Assembly: GCF_013364215.1 (NCBI RefSeq)
Contig: NZ_CP054923.1
Coordinates: forward strand, 2,356,001 to 2,420,000
From: Verrucosispora sp. NA02020
GTDB taxonomy: Bacteria; Actinomycetota; Actinomycetes; Mycobacteriales; Micromonosporaceae
Direction: 5' to 3'
Length of the DNA: 64,000 nucleotides
Part shown: one piece after another, positions 51,829 through 61,081 of the stretch
Layout: each line of letters starts with the position of its first letter
Numbering within the stretch: position 1 is the stretch's first letter
The notes under the pieces: generated by a model
The model's database searches: none
What the model saw: the letters and a program-made list of their open reading frames with translations, nothing else
What the model was told of the DNA's origin: nothing
Program-made: the position numbers and the translations under genes

Positions 51829-51934
51829 GTTGAGAGAAGTCTCCTTCATTGGGGGCCGCCTCAGGCGCCGCTGCTCGAAAACGGCCAACCGGCCGCACGG
51901 CGTGCTCGGCCGCCAGTTTTAGAAGGAGATACAC

Positions 51935-52138
51935 ATGGCGCAGGGAACCGTGAAGTGGTTCAACGCTGACAAGGGCTTCGGCTTCATCACCGTCGACGGC
52001 GGGGGTGCTGACGTGTTCGTCCACTTCTCGGCCATCCAGTCCAGCGGCTACCGGTCGCTGGAGGAGAACCAGCGGGTGGAGTTCGAGATCGCCCAGGGCC
52101 AGAAGGGTCCGCAGGCCGAGCAGGTCCGCCCCCTCTGA
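51935..52138 (+). CDS. Cold-shock protein
   Basis: CspA-type single-domain RNA chaperone of 67 residues. The RNP1-like motif GFGFITVD (near 15) and RNP2-like VFVHFSAI (near 28) are present. It would melt RNA structures at low temperature, or function constitutively as in many actinomycetes. The ribosome site AAGGAG (51923-51928) is ideal. The leader may regulate it. A terminator follows. Confidence 0.97.
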   Translation: MAQGTVKWFNADKGFGFITVDGGGADVFVHFSAIQSSGYRSLEENQRVEFEIAQGQKGPQAEQVRPL

Positions 52139-52195
52139 CGCACCGGTCGGCGACCGCCGGCCGCCAGATGGCGAGGCTGTCCCCGCCCAGGTGCA

Positions 52196-52228
52196 AAAGC
52201 CCCGCGTTCCGTACGGACGCGGGGCTTT
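52196..52228. terminator. Bidirectional terminator
   Basis: Perfect 12-bp stem AAAGCCCCGCGT/ACGCGGGGCTTT with a nine-base loop, carrying A/T ends on both sides, between the convergent cspA and small membrane genes. Confidence 0.88.
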
Positions 52229-52241
52229 CCGCATCCGTCGG

Positions 52242-52505
52242 TCAGCGCCGCGTCCGGGCCCGCATGCCCCACCAGAGCAGCGCCACACCAGCGAGGGCCA
52301 GCAGCGGACCGAGTACGGCCCAGATCCGCTGATCGGTCATCAGGCCGTCCTCGACGTACCCGAGGCCCTGCACCGTCCAGACCGCCCCGACCACCACGGC
52401 CAGCAGGCCGAGCGTGAGTCGGAACCAGCCGCTCATCCGCTCCGGCGGGGCCGGGTTCTGCGCCACCGGGCTTCCCGTGCCGCCGGCCACCTCCCCGGTC
52501 ACCAT
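52242..52505 (-). CDS. Small membrane protein (87 residues)
   Basis: ATG at 52503-52505 overlapping the stop of the aldo/keto reductase gene by seven bases, so it is translationally coupled to it. It has two transmembrane segments: RLTLGLLAVVVGAVWTVQGLGY and IWAVLGPLLALAGVALLWWGMRAR. No family is known to me. The two-TM layout with a short cytoplasmic tail is like many DUF small membrane proteins. Confidence 0.72.
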   Translation of the reverse strand: MVTGEVAGGTGSPVAQNPAPPERMSGWFRLTLGLLAVVVGAVWTVQGLGYVEDGLMTDQRIWAVLGPLLALAGVALLWWGMRARTRR

Positions 52506-53482
52506 CGCTGGTGCACCTGCGGACGGATCAGCTCGTCGTAGACGGCGGCGACGGCGGCCTGCTCGTCCGTCGACAGTGGCCGCTGACCGGCCACCACGGC
52601 GTTGCCCCGGGCCTGGTCCGCGTCGCGGGCGCCCGGGATGACCACGGTGACCCCGTGCTGGTCGAGCACCCACCGCAGGGCGAACTGGGCCATCGTCCGG
52701 TCGTCGCCGACCAGCGGGGCGAGTCGGCGTACCGCCTCCAGCCCGAGCGTGTAGTCGACGCCGGAGAACGTCTCGCCGACGTCGAACGCCTCCCCGTGCC
52801 GGTTGAAGGAGCGGTGGTCGTCGGCGGCGAAGGTGGTCCGCTCGTCGTACCGGCCGGAGAGCAGCCCGCTGGCCAGCGGTACGCGGGCGATGACGCCCAC
52901 CCCGGCGGCCGAGGCGGCCGGCAGCACCTGCTCCAGCGGCTTGTGGCGCAACGCGTTCAGGATGATCTGGACGCTGGACACCCCCGGGCGGGCGATCGCG
53001 GTGAGCGCCTCGTCGCAGGTCTCCACGCTGACGCCGTACGCGGCGATGCGCTTCTCTGCGACGAGGGTGTCCAGGGCGTCGAAGACCGCGTCGGTGGCGA
53101 ACACGGGCGTCGGCGGGCAGTGCAACTGCACCAGGTCCAGCGTGTCGACGCCGAGGTTGGCCCGCGAACGATCGGTCCAGTCACGGAAATTGTCCAGAAT
53201 GTACGCATCGGGGGTCTGTGCCACCCGACGCCCCATCTTGGTGGCCACCGTCAGCCCGGCGTCCGGGTGGGCCGCCAGGTACCGCCCGATGAGCTGCTCG
53301 CTGCGGCCGTCGCCATAGACGTCGGCGGTGTCCAGGAAGGTGATGCCGGCGTCGACCGCGGCGTCCAGCACCGCCATGGCGTCGTCCTCGGTGACCGTGC
53401 CCCAGTCGGCGCCGAGCTGCCAGGCGCCGAGCCCGACCACGCCGACCTGTCGGCCCATCCGGGGGAAGGTGCGTTGCTCCAT
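52499..53482 (-). CDS. Aldo/keto reductase
   Basis: NADPH-dependent reductase of 327 residues with the (beta/alpha)8 pattern: MGRQVGVVGLGAWQLGADWG at the N-terminus, the catalytic Asp and Tyr in TFLDTADVYGDGRSEQLIG near 48, Lys in VATKMGRR near 80 and His in VQLHCPP near 112, then PGARDADQARGNAV. It starts at an ATG at 53480-53482. Its substrate is unknown. It is coupled to the small membrane protein downstream and is divergent from the adenosine deaminase gene. Confidence 0.9.
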   Translation of the reverse strand: MEQRTFPRMGRQVGVVGLGAWQLGADWGTVTEDDAMAVLDAAVDAGITFLDTADVYGDGRSEQLIGRYLAAHPDAGLTVATKMGRRVAQTPDAYILDNFRDWTDRSRANLGVDTLDLVQLHCPPTPVFATDAVFDALDTLVAEKRIAAYGVSVETCDEALTAIARPGVSSVQIILNALRHKPLEQVLPAASAAGVGVIARVPLASGLLSGRYDERTTFAADDHRSFNRHGEAFDVGETFSGVDYTLGLEAVRRLAPLVGDDRTMAQFALRWVLDQHGVTVVIPGARDADQARGNAVVAGQRPLSTDEQAAVAAVYDELIRPQVHQRW

Positions 53483-53639
53483 GCGACCGAGCCTAGTGAC
53501 CCCTGGCGTCCGTGCCGAGGCCGGGCCGCGCGCCCGACCCGGCTGGACGTGCCGCCCCCTGATCGCGCCGACGGCCTGCAAGACTGCGCACGGACCGTCG
53601 TCGTCGCCGGTGTACCGGTGTCATCGCCCAGGAGAAAAC

Positions 53640-54665
53640 GTGACCGATCTGCGTACCTTCATCGCCGGACTGCCCAAGGTCGAACTGCACGTGCACCACG
53701 TCGGTTCCGCCTCGCCCCGGATCGTCGCCGAGCTGGCCGCCCGCCACGAGGGGCGTACGCCGGTCCCCACCGACCCGCAACTGCTCGCCGACTACTTCGT
53801 CTTCCGCGACTTCGCGCACTTCGTCGAGCTGTACCTGAGCGTCGTCGACCTGGTTCGCGACCAGGAGGACGTCTGGATCCTCACCCACGAGGTGGCCCGG
53901 GAGTTGGCCCGCCAGCAGGTGCGCTACGCCGAGTTGACGGTGACGCCGTACTCGCACGTGAGCCGGGGCATCCCGGCACCGGCGTTCTGCGAGGCGATCG
54001 AGGACGCCCGCAAGCGGGCCGCCGCCGACTTCGGCATCGAGCTGCGCTGGTGCTTCGACATCCCCGGCGAGGCGGGCCTGCCGGCCGCCGAGGAGACGCT
54101 GCGGATCGCCCTCGACGAGCGCCCGGACGGGCTGGTCAGCTTCGGCCTGGGCGGCCCCGAGATCGGGGTGCCCCGGCCGCAGTTCAAGCCCTACTTCGAC
54201 CAGGCCCGGGCGGCGGGGCTGCACTCGGTGCCGCACGCGGGGGAGACCACGGGCCCGCAGACCGTCTGGGACGCCCTGCGCGAGCTGGGCGCCGAGCGGA
54301 TCGGTCACGGCATCTCCGCCGCACAGGACCCGGAACTGCTGGCGTACCTCGCCGAGCGGCAGATCGCCATGGAGGTCTGCCCGACCTCCAACGTCCGGAC
54401 CCGGGCGGTGGCCGTCATCGAGGAGCACCCGTTGCCGACGCTGGTCGAGGCCGGGCTGCTGGTGACGATCAACTCCGACGACCCGCCGATGTTCGGCACC
54501 ACCCTCGACGACGAGTACGCGGTGGCCGCCCGACTGCTCGACGCCGGCCCGGAGCAGGTGGCGGCGTTGGCCCGCAACGCGGTGGCCGCCTCGTTCCTCG
54601 ACCCGGCGGGCAAACAGCGGATCATCGCGGAGATCGACGCCTACCTGGCCGCCGCGCGCGACTGA
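53640..54665 (+). CDS. add: Adenosine deaminase
   Basis: Metal-dependent deaminase of 341 residues that converts adenosine to inosine in purine salvage. The metal site is HVHHVGSA near 16, where the usual form is HxHxxG, so His-x-His is retained. The second His is in SVPHAGETTGP near 198, and the metal Asp is in NSDDPPMFGTTL near 279. CPTSNVRTRAV near 255 is typical. Start GTG after AGGAGA at 53640. Its length matches bacterial Add. Confidence 0.9.
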   Translation: MTDLRTFIAGLPKVELHVHHVGSASPRIVAELAARHEGRTPVPTDPQLLADYFVFRDFAHFVELYLSVVDLVRDQEDVWILTHEVARELARQQVRYAELTVTPYSHVSRGIPAPAFCEAIEDARKRAAADFGIELRWCFDIPGEAGLPAAEETLRIALDERPDGLVSFGLGGPEIGVPRPQFKPYFDQARAAGLHSVPHAGETTGPQTVWDALRELGAERIGHGISAAQDPELLAYLAERQIAMEVCPTSNVRTRAVAVIEEHPLPTLVEAGLLVTINSDDPPMFGTTLDDEYAVAARLLDAGPEQVAALARNAVAASFLDPAGKQRIIAEIDAYLAAARD

Positions 54666-54688
54666 CCGCGCGGTCCGTGGGGACGTCC

Positions 54689-54718
54689 CCGGTCCCGGCC
54701 GACCCCGGTCGGGACCGG
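54689..54718 (+). terminator. Terminator of adenosine deaminase gene
   Basis: 9-bp stem CCGGTCCCG/CGGGACCGG, 12-base loop, 24 bases past the stop. The remaining gap to 54937 shows no gene. Confidence 0.6.
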
Positions 54719-54937
54719 CGGAGGCATCGAGGTGCGCGCGACGGGAGGAGGTGTGGGGGGACCGTGTCTCCCGCCGCGCGCACGGCTCCGCCGGCCGATG
54801 TGCGCTGGGAGCGGTAGGCCGGCGGAACTGCTGGTTTCGGACCTGATCCTGACACCCGTACCGGGCCAATGGGACGTCGTTAATTCGGATCTAAGGAAGA
54901 CTTGTGCCGCCGCACAACCCGGCGGCTCGTGCCGTCG

Positions 54938-56371
54938 TCAGCCGTCGGTGGGCCGTTGCCTCGGCCAGCGCCGGCCGCTGCCCTTCTGCTCCCGCGCCTC
55001 CCGCGCCATCCGACCCACCAGGCCGAACCGGCTGACCTGCCGGGGCGTCGCCTCCGGGTCGGCGAGCAGCATCACCACGCTGGCGCCGCCGAGTCGGGCC
55101 CGGTCGATGCTCACCGAACCGTTGGCCTGCAACGCCACCCGCTTGGCGATGTCCAGCCCGAGGCCGGTGGAGCCCTGGTCGCTGGTGCCCCGGCGCAGCG
55201 CGCGATCCGGGTTGGCGATGCCCGGCCCGGCGTCGTCGATCCGGATGGCCACGTACCCGTCGCGGCGGGACACCGCCACCTCGAACGCGGTGCCCTGCGG
55301 GGTGTAGCGGAACACGTTGCCGATCACCGCGTCGAGCGCGGCGGCCAACTCGGCCCGGGGCACCGGCGCCGGGATCCGCAACTGGGCGCCGACCACCCGG
55401 TGCGGGCGGTTCTGGTCGCCGGCGAGGGCCGCCCAGAACACCATCCGGTCCCGGACCACCTCGCTCACGTCGCACATCGCCGGTGCCGCCTCGGTGGCCA
55501 CCGCCTTGCGGGTGGTCTTGATCAGCACGTCGATCTCACCCTCCAGGGTGACGATCGCCTGCCGGATCCGCCGGATGCCGCGTCGGTGGTCCAGCTCCGC
55601 CTGGCTGAACGCGTCCACGCTGGTGTCGTCGGACTCCAGCGCCTCCGCGTCGAGCCGGAGCACGGTCAGCGGGGTCCGCAGCCGGTGGGACAGGTCCGCC
55701 ACCAGCTCCCGCTCCTCGGTGCGGGCCGCGACGAACCGCTCCGCCATCCGGTTGAACGCGTGCCCGGCCTCGGCCAGCTCGCGCGGGCCGCTCGGCTCCA
55801 CGCGTACGCCCAGGTCGCCGTCGCTGACCGCGCGGGCCGCCTTGACCAGCCCCCGGGTGGCGTCGACCGTACGGGCGGCGAGCCGGTCCACCACCAGCAC
55901 GGCGGCACCCACCAGGGCGACGGCCACTCCGACCAGCAGCCACCAGCGGCCCGAACCGCCGAGCGCCTCGTCCGAGACGAAGACCTCCACCACGGCCGTC
56001 CGGTCGCCCAGCACCACCGGGTCCAGCCGCAGCACCCCGCCGTCGACGTCGACCACCAGTGAACGTCCCTCGGCGCGGGCCCGGTCGAGCTGGCCTGCGT
56101 CGGCGCGTCCGGCCCCGGCGTCCACGTCGTCGAGACCGTGCACCACCGGGCGGGTCGCCGGGTCGACGCCGCTCGCCTCGATCGCGCGCTCCACCAGCAC
56201 CGGCTGGGTACTCACCGCGAGCGCGCCGGTGACCAGCGCGCTGCGCCGGGCCGCGTCGGCGATCGCCTCGTCGCGGGCCTGGCCGCCCAGGGTCAGGCCG
56301 AGCGGGATCAGGAAGGCCAGTGCCAGCAGGATGCCGGTGCCGCCGGTCAGCAGCGCCAGCGAGCGCCTCAG
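54938..56371 (-). CDS. Sensor histidine kinase
   Basis: Membrane sensor of about 477 residues. The first transmembrane segment is SLALLTGGTGILLALAFLIPLGL, followed by a short extracytoplasmic sensor (about 40-160), a second segment WWLLVGVAVALVGAAVLVVDRL, a HAMP domain, the phosphoacceptor in ELVADLSHRLRTPLTVLRLDAEALE and an HATPase domain (IGNVFRYTPQGTAFEV, IRIDDAGPGIANPD, STGLGLDIAKRVA). The start is uncertain: no ATG or GTG lies near the response-regulator stop, and a CTG overlapping that stop (CTGA) is the most plausible start. Confidence 0.9.
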   Translation of the reverse strand: MRRSLALLTGGTGILLALAFLIPLGLTLGGQARDEAIADAARRSALVTGALAVSTQPVLVERAIEASGVDPATRPVVHGLDDVDAGAGRADAGQLDRARAEGRSLVVDVDGGVLRLDPVVLGDRTAVVEVFVSDEALGGSGRWWLLVGVAVALVGAAVLVVDRLAARTVDATRGLVKAARAVSDGDLGVRVEPSGPRELAEAGHAFNRMAERFVAARTEERELVADLSHRLRTPLTVLRLDAEALESDDTSVDAFSQAELDHRRGIRRIRQAIVTLEGEIDVLIKTTRKAVATEAAPAMCDVSEVVRDRMVFWAALAGDQNRPHRVVGAQLRIPAPVPRAELAAALDAVIGNVFRYTPQGTAFEVAVSRRDGYVAIRIDDAGPGIANPDRALRRGTSDQGSTGLGLDIAKRVALQANGSVSIDRARLGGASVVMLLADPEATPRQVSRFGLVGRMAREAREQKGSGRRWPRQRPTDG

Positions 56372-57057
56372 TCCGGCGCCACCAGCCGGAAGCCCACCCC
56401 CCGCACGGTGCGAAGGTAGCGGGGTTTCGCCGCGGACTCGCCCATTTTGCGGCGTAGCCAGTACAGGTGCACGTCGATTGTCTGGTCCTCGCCGACCGAT
56501 GGCTGCCGCCATACCTCCTCCAAGAGTTCCCGCCGGGACACTACCCGGCCAGGTCGGGCGGCGAGATAGGCCAGCAGGTCGAATTCCTTACGTGTCAGCG
56601 CCAGCGCCTCACCGTCCAGGAGGGCGCTGCGTTCACCGACGTCGACCCGGAGCCCGCCGACGCTGTGCACGGCCGGTGCCACGCCGCGACTGGCGCGGCC
56701 GACCCGGCGCAGCACGGTGGTGATCCGCGCGTCCAGGTGCGCGCCGGTGAACGGTTTGACCATGTAGTCGTCGGCGCCGGCCCGCAGCAGCTTCACCACG
56801 GACTGCTCGTCGTCGCGGGCGGTGGCGATGATGATCGGTACGTCGGTGATGCCGCGCAGCATCCGCAGCGCGTCCGACCCGTCCAGGTCCGGCAGGCCCA
56901 GGTCGAGCACGACCAGATCGGGGGTCTCGGCGGCCACCCGGCGCAGCGCGTCCAGCGCGGTGCCGACCGCGTGCACAGCGTGGCCCCGGTCGGTGAGGGA
57001 ACGAAGCATCGCGCCGCGTACGACGTGATCGTCTTCGACCAGCAGGACGGTGGCCAC
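56368..57057 (-). CDS. OmpR/PhoB-family response regulator
   Basis: Two-component regulator of 229 residues. Receiver domain 1-120: VLLVEDDHVVRG, phospho-Asp in VVLDLGLPDLDG near 50, Thr in IIATARDD and Lys in MVKPFTGA. The winged helix (about 132-228) ends YLRTVRGVGFRLV, as in OmpR types. It overlaps the kinase gene at its stop. Start GTG at 57055-57057. An adjacent YcnI-like gene could be a target. Confidence 0.94.
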   Translation of the reverse strand: MATVLLVEDDHVVRGAMLRSLTDRGHAVHAVGTALDALRRVAAETPDLVVLDLGLPDLDGSDALRMLRGITDVPIIIATARDDEQSVVKLLRAGADDYMVKPFTGAHLDARITTVLRRVGRASRGVAPAVHSVGGLRVDVGERSALLDGEALALTRKEFDLLAYLAARPGRVVSRRELLEEVWRQPSVGEDQTIDVHLYWLRRKMGESAAKPRYLRTVRGVGFRLVAPD

Positions 57058-57142
57058 GCCAGAACGGTACTCGGAGTGGCGCGGTACGTCGTTGCGGCCC
57101 ACCCGACAACGCGCCAAGCTGGTACGACGACGAGGCCGACCC

Positions 57143-57994
57143 TCAGCGGTTCGCGCCGGCCTCGACCACCTCGTCGTCGCGGCGCTGCGCCGGGTCCGCG
57201 TCGGCCGTCGGCTCGGCGGTGGGCTGCTCGTCGAGGACCGACCGGTCGATCTCCTCGGCGGTGCGGCGGCGGCGTCGACTGATCAGCCAGCCGATCACCG
57301 CGCCGCCGCCGAGACCGGCGACCAGGCCGGCGGCGAGCAGGCTGTTGGCGTTCGGGCCCTCGTCGGGCGTGGCGGCGGCCGGCGCGGGATCGCCCGGCGC
57401 GGCCCCGCCGGGGGCCGCGCCGTGAGCGCCGTGGGCGGCACCCGGGTACGCCGGGTCGCCCGGGGTGAGGGTCAGCGCGGGCAGCGGACGCTGGCCGGGA
57501 CCGTTGCCCCAGTGCACCTGGAGGCCGTCGGCGTAGGTCTGGGTCAGCGCGAACTGCACCTGCTCGGTCTGCGGCAGCGGCGCCATCGAGAACACCAGCC
57601 GGGCCGGTCCCTGCGCCGCCGGCCCCGAGGCCCGGGTCCAGGTCAACGCGGCGGTCACCACGTCGGTCGCCGGGCCGTGCATGCCCGCGATCGGGACGTC
57701 CAGTTTGCGGGGAGTGATCGCGGGTGCCCAGCCCTCCACCGAGAGCGGATACACCTCGGCCACCGGCGTCTCCACCGGCATCCGGATCTCGATCCGTTCG
57801 GTCCGGACCCCGGGCCGCTCGTCGGGCACCACGAACTCGAGCTTGACCGAGTTGCCCTGCTGGGCCTCGGCCGGAGTGAACGTCACACCGTCGGCCCACG
57901 CCGTGCTCGCGGGCCAAAGCAGTACCCCGGCCGTGGCCAGGGCGGCCACCAGCGCGCCCCGGCGTCGACGGCTGCCGCCGCGCGTCATCGCCAT
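57143..57994 (-). CDS. YcnI-like (DUF1775) protein, membrane anchored
   Basis: Exported protein of 283 residues: a signal peptide (about 1-34, ending STAWA), a YcnI/DUF1775 beta domain (about 35-165: GVTFTPAEAQQGNSVKLEFVVPDERPGVRTERIEIRMP, WAPAITPR, VVTAALTWTRASG) and an Ala/Gly/Pro-rich linker, then a C-terminal transmembrane helix (SLLAAGLVAGLGGGAVIGWLI) with a basic stop-transfer RRRRR. The canonical copper ligand, a His at the mature N-terminus in Bacillus YcnI, is replaced by Asp-Gly here, so copper binding is doubtful. Lies upstream of the two-component genes on the same strand. Confidence 0.82.
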   Translation of the reverse strand: MAMTRGGSRRRRGALVAALATAGVLLWPASTAWADGVTFTPAEAQQGNSVKLEFVVPDERPGVRTERIEIRMPVETPVAEVYPLSVEGWAPAITPRKLDVPIAGMHGPATDVVTAALTWTRASGPAAQGPARLVFSMAPLPQTEQVQFALTQTYADGLQVHWGNGPGQRPLPALTLTPGDPAYPGAAHGAHGAAPGGAAPGDPAPAAATPDEGPNANSLLAAGLVAGLGGGAVIGWLISRRRRRTAEEIDRSVLDEQPTAEPTADADPAQRRDDEVVEAGANR

Positions 57995-58194
57995 GCTGGG
58001 TTCCCCTCCACATCGACGTGGCCGGAACCGGCTCCGGCCACACCTGGTAGTTCGGATCCCGGGCCGAAAAGGTTCAACGGTGGCGGGATTCGTCCCCTAC
58101 GGTGTCGGGGACGGTGGCCACCACGCCGACCGATACCATCGCGGTGAGCCGTCACCGGCACCTTTCCGTCACATCTGCTGCGAGGAGTTCACCC

Positions 58195-60198
58195 GTGTCC
58201 GCACCCCGTACCCCCGCCGTGGCCGACCCCGTCGTCGTCGCCGCCGGGACCACGGCGGCCGACGCGGTGGCGGCGGCCGGGTTGCCCACCACCGGCCCGA
58301 AGGCGATCGTGGTGGTCCGCGACCCGCAGGGCACCCTGCGCGACCTGGACTGGCGTCCGGCCGAGGAGACCGCCGTCGAGCCGGTCGCGCTGGACTCGCC
58401 GGACGGGCTCGACGTGCTGCGGCACTCGACCGCCCACGTGCTGGCCCAGGCGGTGCAGGACGTCTTCCCCGAGGCCCGCCTCGGCATCGGTCCGCCGATC
58501 GAGAACGGCTTCTACTACGACTTCGCGGTGGAGAAGCCCTTCCAGCCGGACGACCTCGCCAAGGTCGAGAAGCGGATGCAGGAGATCGTCAAGTCCGGAC
58601 AGCGGTTCCGGCGGCGGCGCTTCGACAGCCTCGACGAGGCCAAGGTCGAGCTGGCCGCCGAGCCGTTCAAGCTGGAGCTCATCGACGTCAAGGGCGAGGG
58701 GCTGGACTCCTCCGAGGTGATGGAGGTGGGCGGCGGCGAGCTGACCATCTACGACAACCTCGCCGCCGACTCCGACAAGGTCTGCTGGTCCGACCTGTGC
58801 CGGGGCCCGCACCTGCCCAACACCCGGCTGATCGGCGCGTTCAAGCTGATGCGCTCGGCCGCCGCGTACTGGCGGGGTAGCGAGAAGAACCCCCAGCTCC
58901 AGCGGGTGTACGGCACCGCGTGGCCGACCCGGGACGCGCTCAAGGCGTACCTGAAGCTGCTGGAGGAGGCGGCCCGGCGCGACCACCGCAAGCTCGGCGC
59001 GGACCTCGACCTGTTCAGCTTCCCCGACGAGCTCGGCTCCGGCCTGGCGGTCTTCCACCCCAAGGGCGGCATCATCCGCCGCGAGATGGAGAACTACTCG
59101 CGGATCAAGCACGAGCAGGCCGGGTACGACTTCGTCAACACCCCGCACATCACCAAGGGCCACCTCTACGAGGTCTCCGGGCACCTCGACTGGTACGCCG
59201 ACGGCATGTTCCCGCCCATGGAGGTGGACGGCGCCAGCTACTACCTCAAGCCGATGAACTGCCCGATGCACGACCTGATCTTCCGGTCCCGTGGTCGCTC
59301 CTACCGCGAGTTGCCGCTGCGGATGTTCGAGTTCGGCACGGTCTACCGGTACGAGAAGTCCGGTGTGGTGCACGGCCTGACCCGGGTGCGCGGCATGACC
59401 CAGGACGACGCGCACATCTTCTGCTCCGAGGAGCAGATGGCGGGGGAGCTGAAGTCCCTGCTCGCCTTCGTGCTCGAACTCCTGCGCGACTACGGGCTGG
59501 ACGACTTCTATCTGGAGCTGTCCACCCGCAACCCGGAGAAGTCGGTCGGCACCGACGAGAACTGGGAGCGGGCCACCGAGGCGCTGCGGTCGGCGGCCGA
59601 GGAGTCCGGCCTGGACCTGGTGCCCGACCCGGGTGGCGCGGCCTTCTACGGCCCCAAGATCTCCGTGCAGGCCAAGGACGCCATCGGCCGGACCTGGCAG
59701 ATGTCCACCATCCAGGTCGACTTCAACCTGCCGGAGCGCTTCGGTCTGGAGTACCAGGCCGCCGACGGCACCCGGCAGCGGCCGGTCATGATCCACCGGG
59801 CGTTGTTCGGCTCGATCGAGCGGTTCTTCGGCGTGCTCACCGAGCACTACGCCGGGGCGTTCCCGGCCTGGCTGGCCCCGGTGCAGGTGGTCGGCATCCC
59901 GATCCGTGAGGACCACGCCGACTATCTGCACGGCTTCGTCGCCGCGCTGCGCGCCGAGGGCGTCCGCGCCCAGGTGGACGCCGGTGACGACCGGATGCAG
60001 AAGAAGATCCGCACCGCCCAGCAGCAGAAGATCCCGTTCATGGTGATCGCGGGGGACGACGACGTGGCCGCCGGCACCGTCTCGTTCCGCTACCGTGACG
60101 GCTCGCAGCGCAACGGGGTGCCGCTGGACGAGGCGGTCTCCCACGTACTCGACGTCGTCCGCACCCGCACCAACGTCGGCCCCTCCGCCCAGATGTAA
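58195..60198 (+). CDS. thrS: Threonyl-tRNA synthetase
   Basis: Class II synthetase of 667 residues. After a TGS-like N-terminus (about 1-60) comes the editing domain ([16 protein letters not shown] near 79 and the zinc-linked CRGPHLPNT near 201), then the catalytic domain with [10 protein letters not shown] near 353, [35 protein letters not shown] near 375 and the C-terminal anticodon-binding domain ([17 protein letters not shown]). The GTG at 58195 follows GAGGAG. No T-box was seen in the 140 bases before it. The stop codon overlaps a dispersed repeat. Confidence 0.97.
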   Translation: MSAPRTPAVADPVVVAAGTTAADAVAAAGLPTTGPKAIVVVRDPQGTLRDLDWRPAEETAVEPVALDSPDGLDVLRHSTAHVLAQAVQDVFPEARLGIGPPIENGFYYDFAVEKPFQPDDLAKVEKRMQEIVKSGQRFRRRRFDSLDEAKVELAAEPFKLELIDVKGEGLDSSEVMEVGGGELTIYDNLAADSDKVCWSDLCRGPHLPNTRLIGAFKLMRSAAAYWRGSEKNPQLQRVYGTAWPTRDALKAYLKLLEEAARRDHRKLGADLDLFSFPDELGSGLAVFHPKGGIIRREMENYSRIKHEQAGYDFVNTPHITKGHLYEVSGHLDWYADGMFPPMEVDGASYYLKPMNCPMHDLIFRSRGRSYRELPLRMFEFGTVYRYEKSGVVHGLTRVRGMTQDDAHIFCSEEQMAGELKSLLAFVLELLRDYGLDDFYLELSTRNPEKSVGTDENWERATEALRSAAEESGLDLVPDPGGAAFYGPKISVQAKDAIGRTWQMSTIQVDFNLPERFGLEYQAADGTRQRPVMIHRALFGSIERFFGVLTEHYAGAFPAWLAPVQVVGIPIREDHADYLHGFVAALRAEGVRAQVDAGDDRMQKKIRTAQQQKIPFMVIAGDDDVAAGTVSFRYRDGSQRNGVPLDEAVSHVLDVVRTRTNVGPSAQM

Positions 60199-60245
60199 GG
60201 AAGGGCACCTTATTAACGCCTGCGGTAGAGCAGGGGACCCTTCCT
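60198..60245. repeat. 48-bp dispersed hairpin repeat, copy 2
   Basis: Aligns without gaps, in opposite orientation, to 3633-3680. Its arms are imperfect (AGGAAGGG pairs with CCCTTCCT; inner part diverged). It begins at the last base of the thrS stop and probably terminates its transcription. Confidence 0.82.
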
Positions 60246-60344
60246 CACATCACAGCGCGTGCCGCTCCACTGATCACGACGCGTGCCGCTTCTGCGCTCA
60301 CGACGGGTGCCGGGCCGAGGCTCGGCACCCGCCCGTCGGGGCCG

Positions 60345-60350
60345 TAGGAT
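60345..60350 (+). promoter_or_regulatory. -10 element, leaderless start of the HIT gene
   Basis: TAGGAT ends seven bases before the GTG. A hairpin GGGTGCCG/CGGCACCC (about 60305-60330) lies between the thrS repeat and this site. Confidence 0.45.
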
Positions 60351-60357
60351 CGCCGGT

Positions 60358-60906
60358 GTGACTGGGGGAGCGGACGAGCACAGCGACAGGGACATGGCCG
60401 ACGGGCTGGACCGGCTCTGGACGCCCCACCGGATGACCTACATCTCCGGCGAGGACCGACCCGAGGGCGGGTACGAGCAGCCCTCCGGTTGCCCGTTCTG
60501 CCTGGCGCCGGCCCGGTCGGCGGAGGAGAGCCTGGTCGTGGCGCGGGGCGAGCACGTCTTCGTGGTGCTCAACCTCTATCCGTACAACCCGGGGCATCTG
60601 CTGGTCTGCCCGTACCGCCACGTGGCCGACTACACCGACCTGGACGAGCCGGAGACGGTCGAGCTGGCGTCGTTCACCCAGGCCGCCATGCGGGTGATCC
60701 GCAAGGTCAGCAATGCGCACGGCTTCAACCTGGGGATGAACCAGGGCGGGGTGGCGGGCGCCGGCATCGCCGCCCACCTGCACCAGCACGTGGTGCCTCG
60801 TTGGGGCGGCGACGCCAACTTCATGCCGGTGATCGGGCAGACCAAGGTGTTGCCGCAACTGCTCGGCGACACCCGGGACCTGCTCGTACGCGCCTGGCCG
60901 ACCTGA
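60358..60906 (+). CDS. HIT-family nucleotide hydrolase/phosphorylase
   Basis: Protein of 182 residues. The zinc Cys pair is CPFC near 40, and the HIT motif AAHLHQHVVPRWGGDANF contains the catalytic His (H-x-H-x-H) near 137. In actinobacteria this gene regularly follows thrS and encodes an Ap4A phosphorylase-like enzyme. The GTG at 60358 has no ribosome site and likely depends on leaderless initiation. Confidence 0.92.
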   Translation: MTGGADEHSDRDMADGLDRLWTPHRMTYISGEDRPEGGYEQPSGCPFCLAPARSAEESLVVARGEHVFVVLNLYPYNPGHLLVCPYRHVADYTDLDEPETVELASFTQAAMRVIRKVSNAHGFNLGMNQGGVAGAGIAAHLHQHVVPRWGGDANFMPVIGQTKVLPQLLGDTRDLLVRAWPT

Positions 60907-61012
60907 CCTCACCCGCGCCTCTCGCGCCGCGCCTCCGGCACTCCTGGGCTCCGCGCCTCGCCTCCGCCCTGGGTCCGGCGAGGTGTGCGCCGACCGCTAC
61001 CGCTGCGCCGCC

Positions 61013-61081
61013 TTTGCTCTGCTCCACCCCACGCAACGGTTACGCGCTGAAGTCGATGCGTATCGGTGAGCAGAGCAAAGG
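61013..61081. repeat. 12-bp inverted repeat
   Basis: CTTTGCTCTGCT (61013-61024) and AGCAGAGCAAAG (61070-61081) are exact complements, with 45 bases between that contain a smaller pair (ACGCA/TGCGT). It lies in the 343-bp gap (60907-61249) between HIT and the aldo/keto reductase. It could be an attenuator, a terminator or part of a repeat element. No gene is seen in the gap. Confidence 0.55.

Noticed and set aside
51919..51937. Resemblance of the cspA ribosome site to the T7 gene 10 leader used in vectors
   Set aside because: The similarity is limited to about a dozen bases around AGAAGGAGATA. The flanks are ordinary host sequence, so vector contamination is unlikely.
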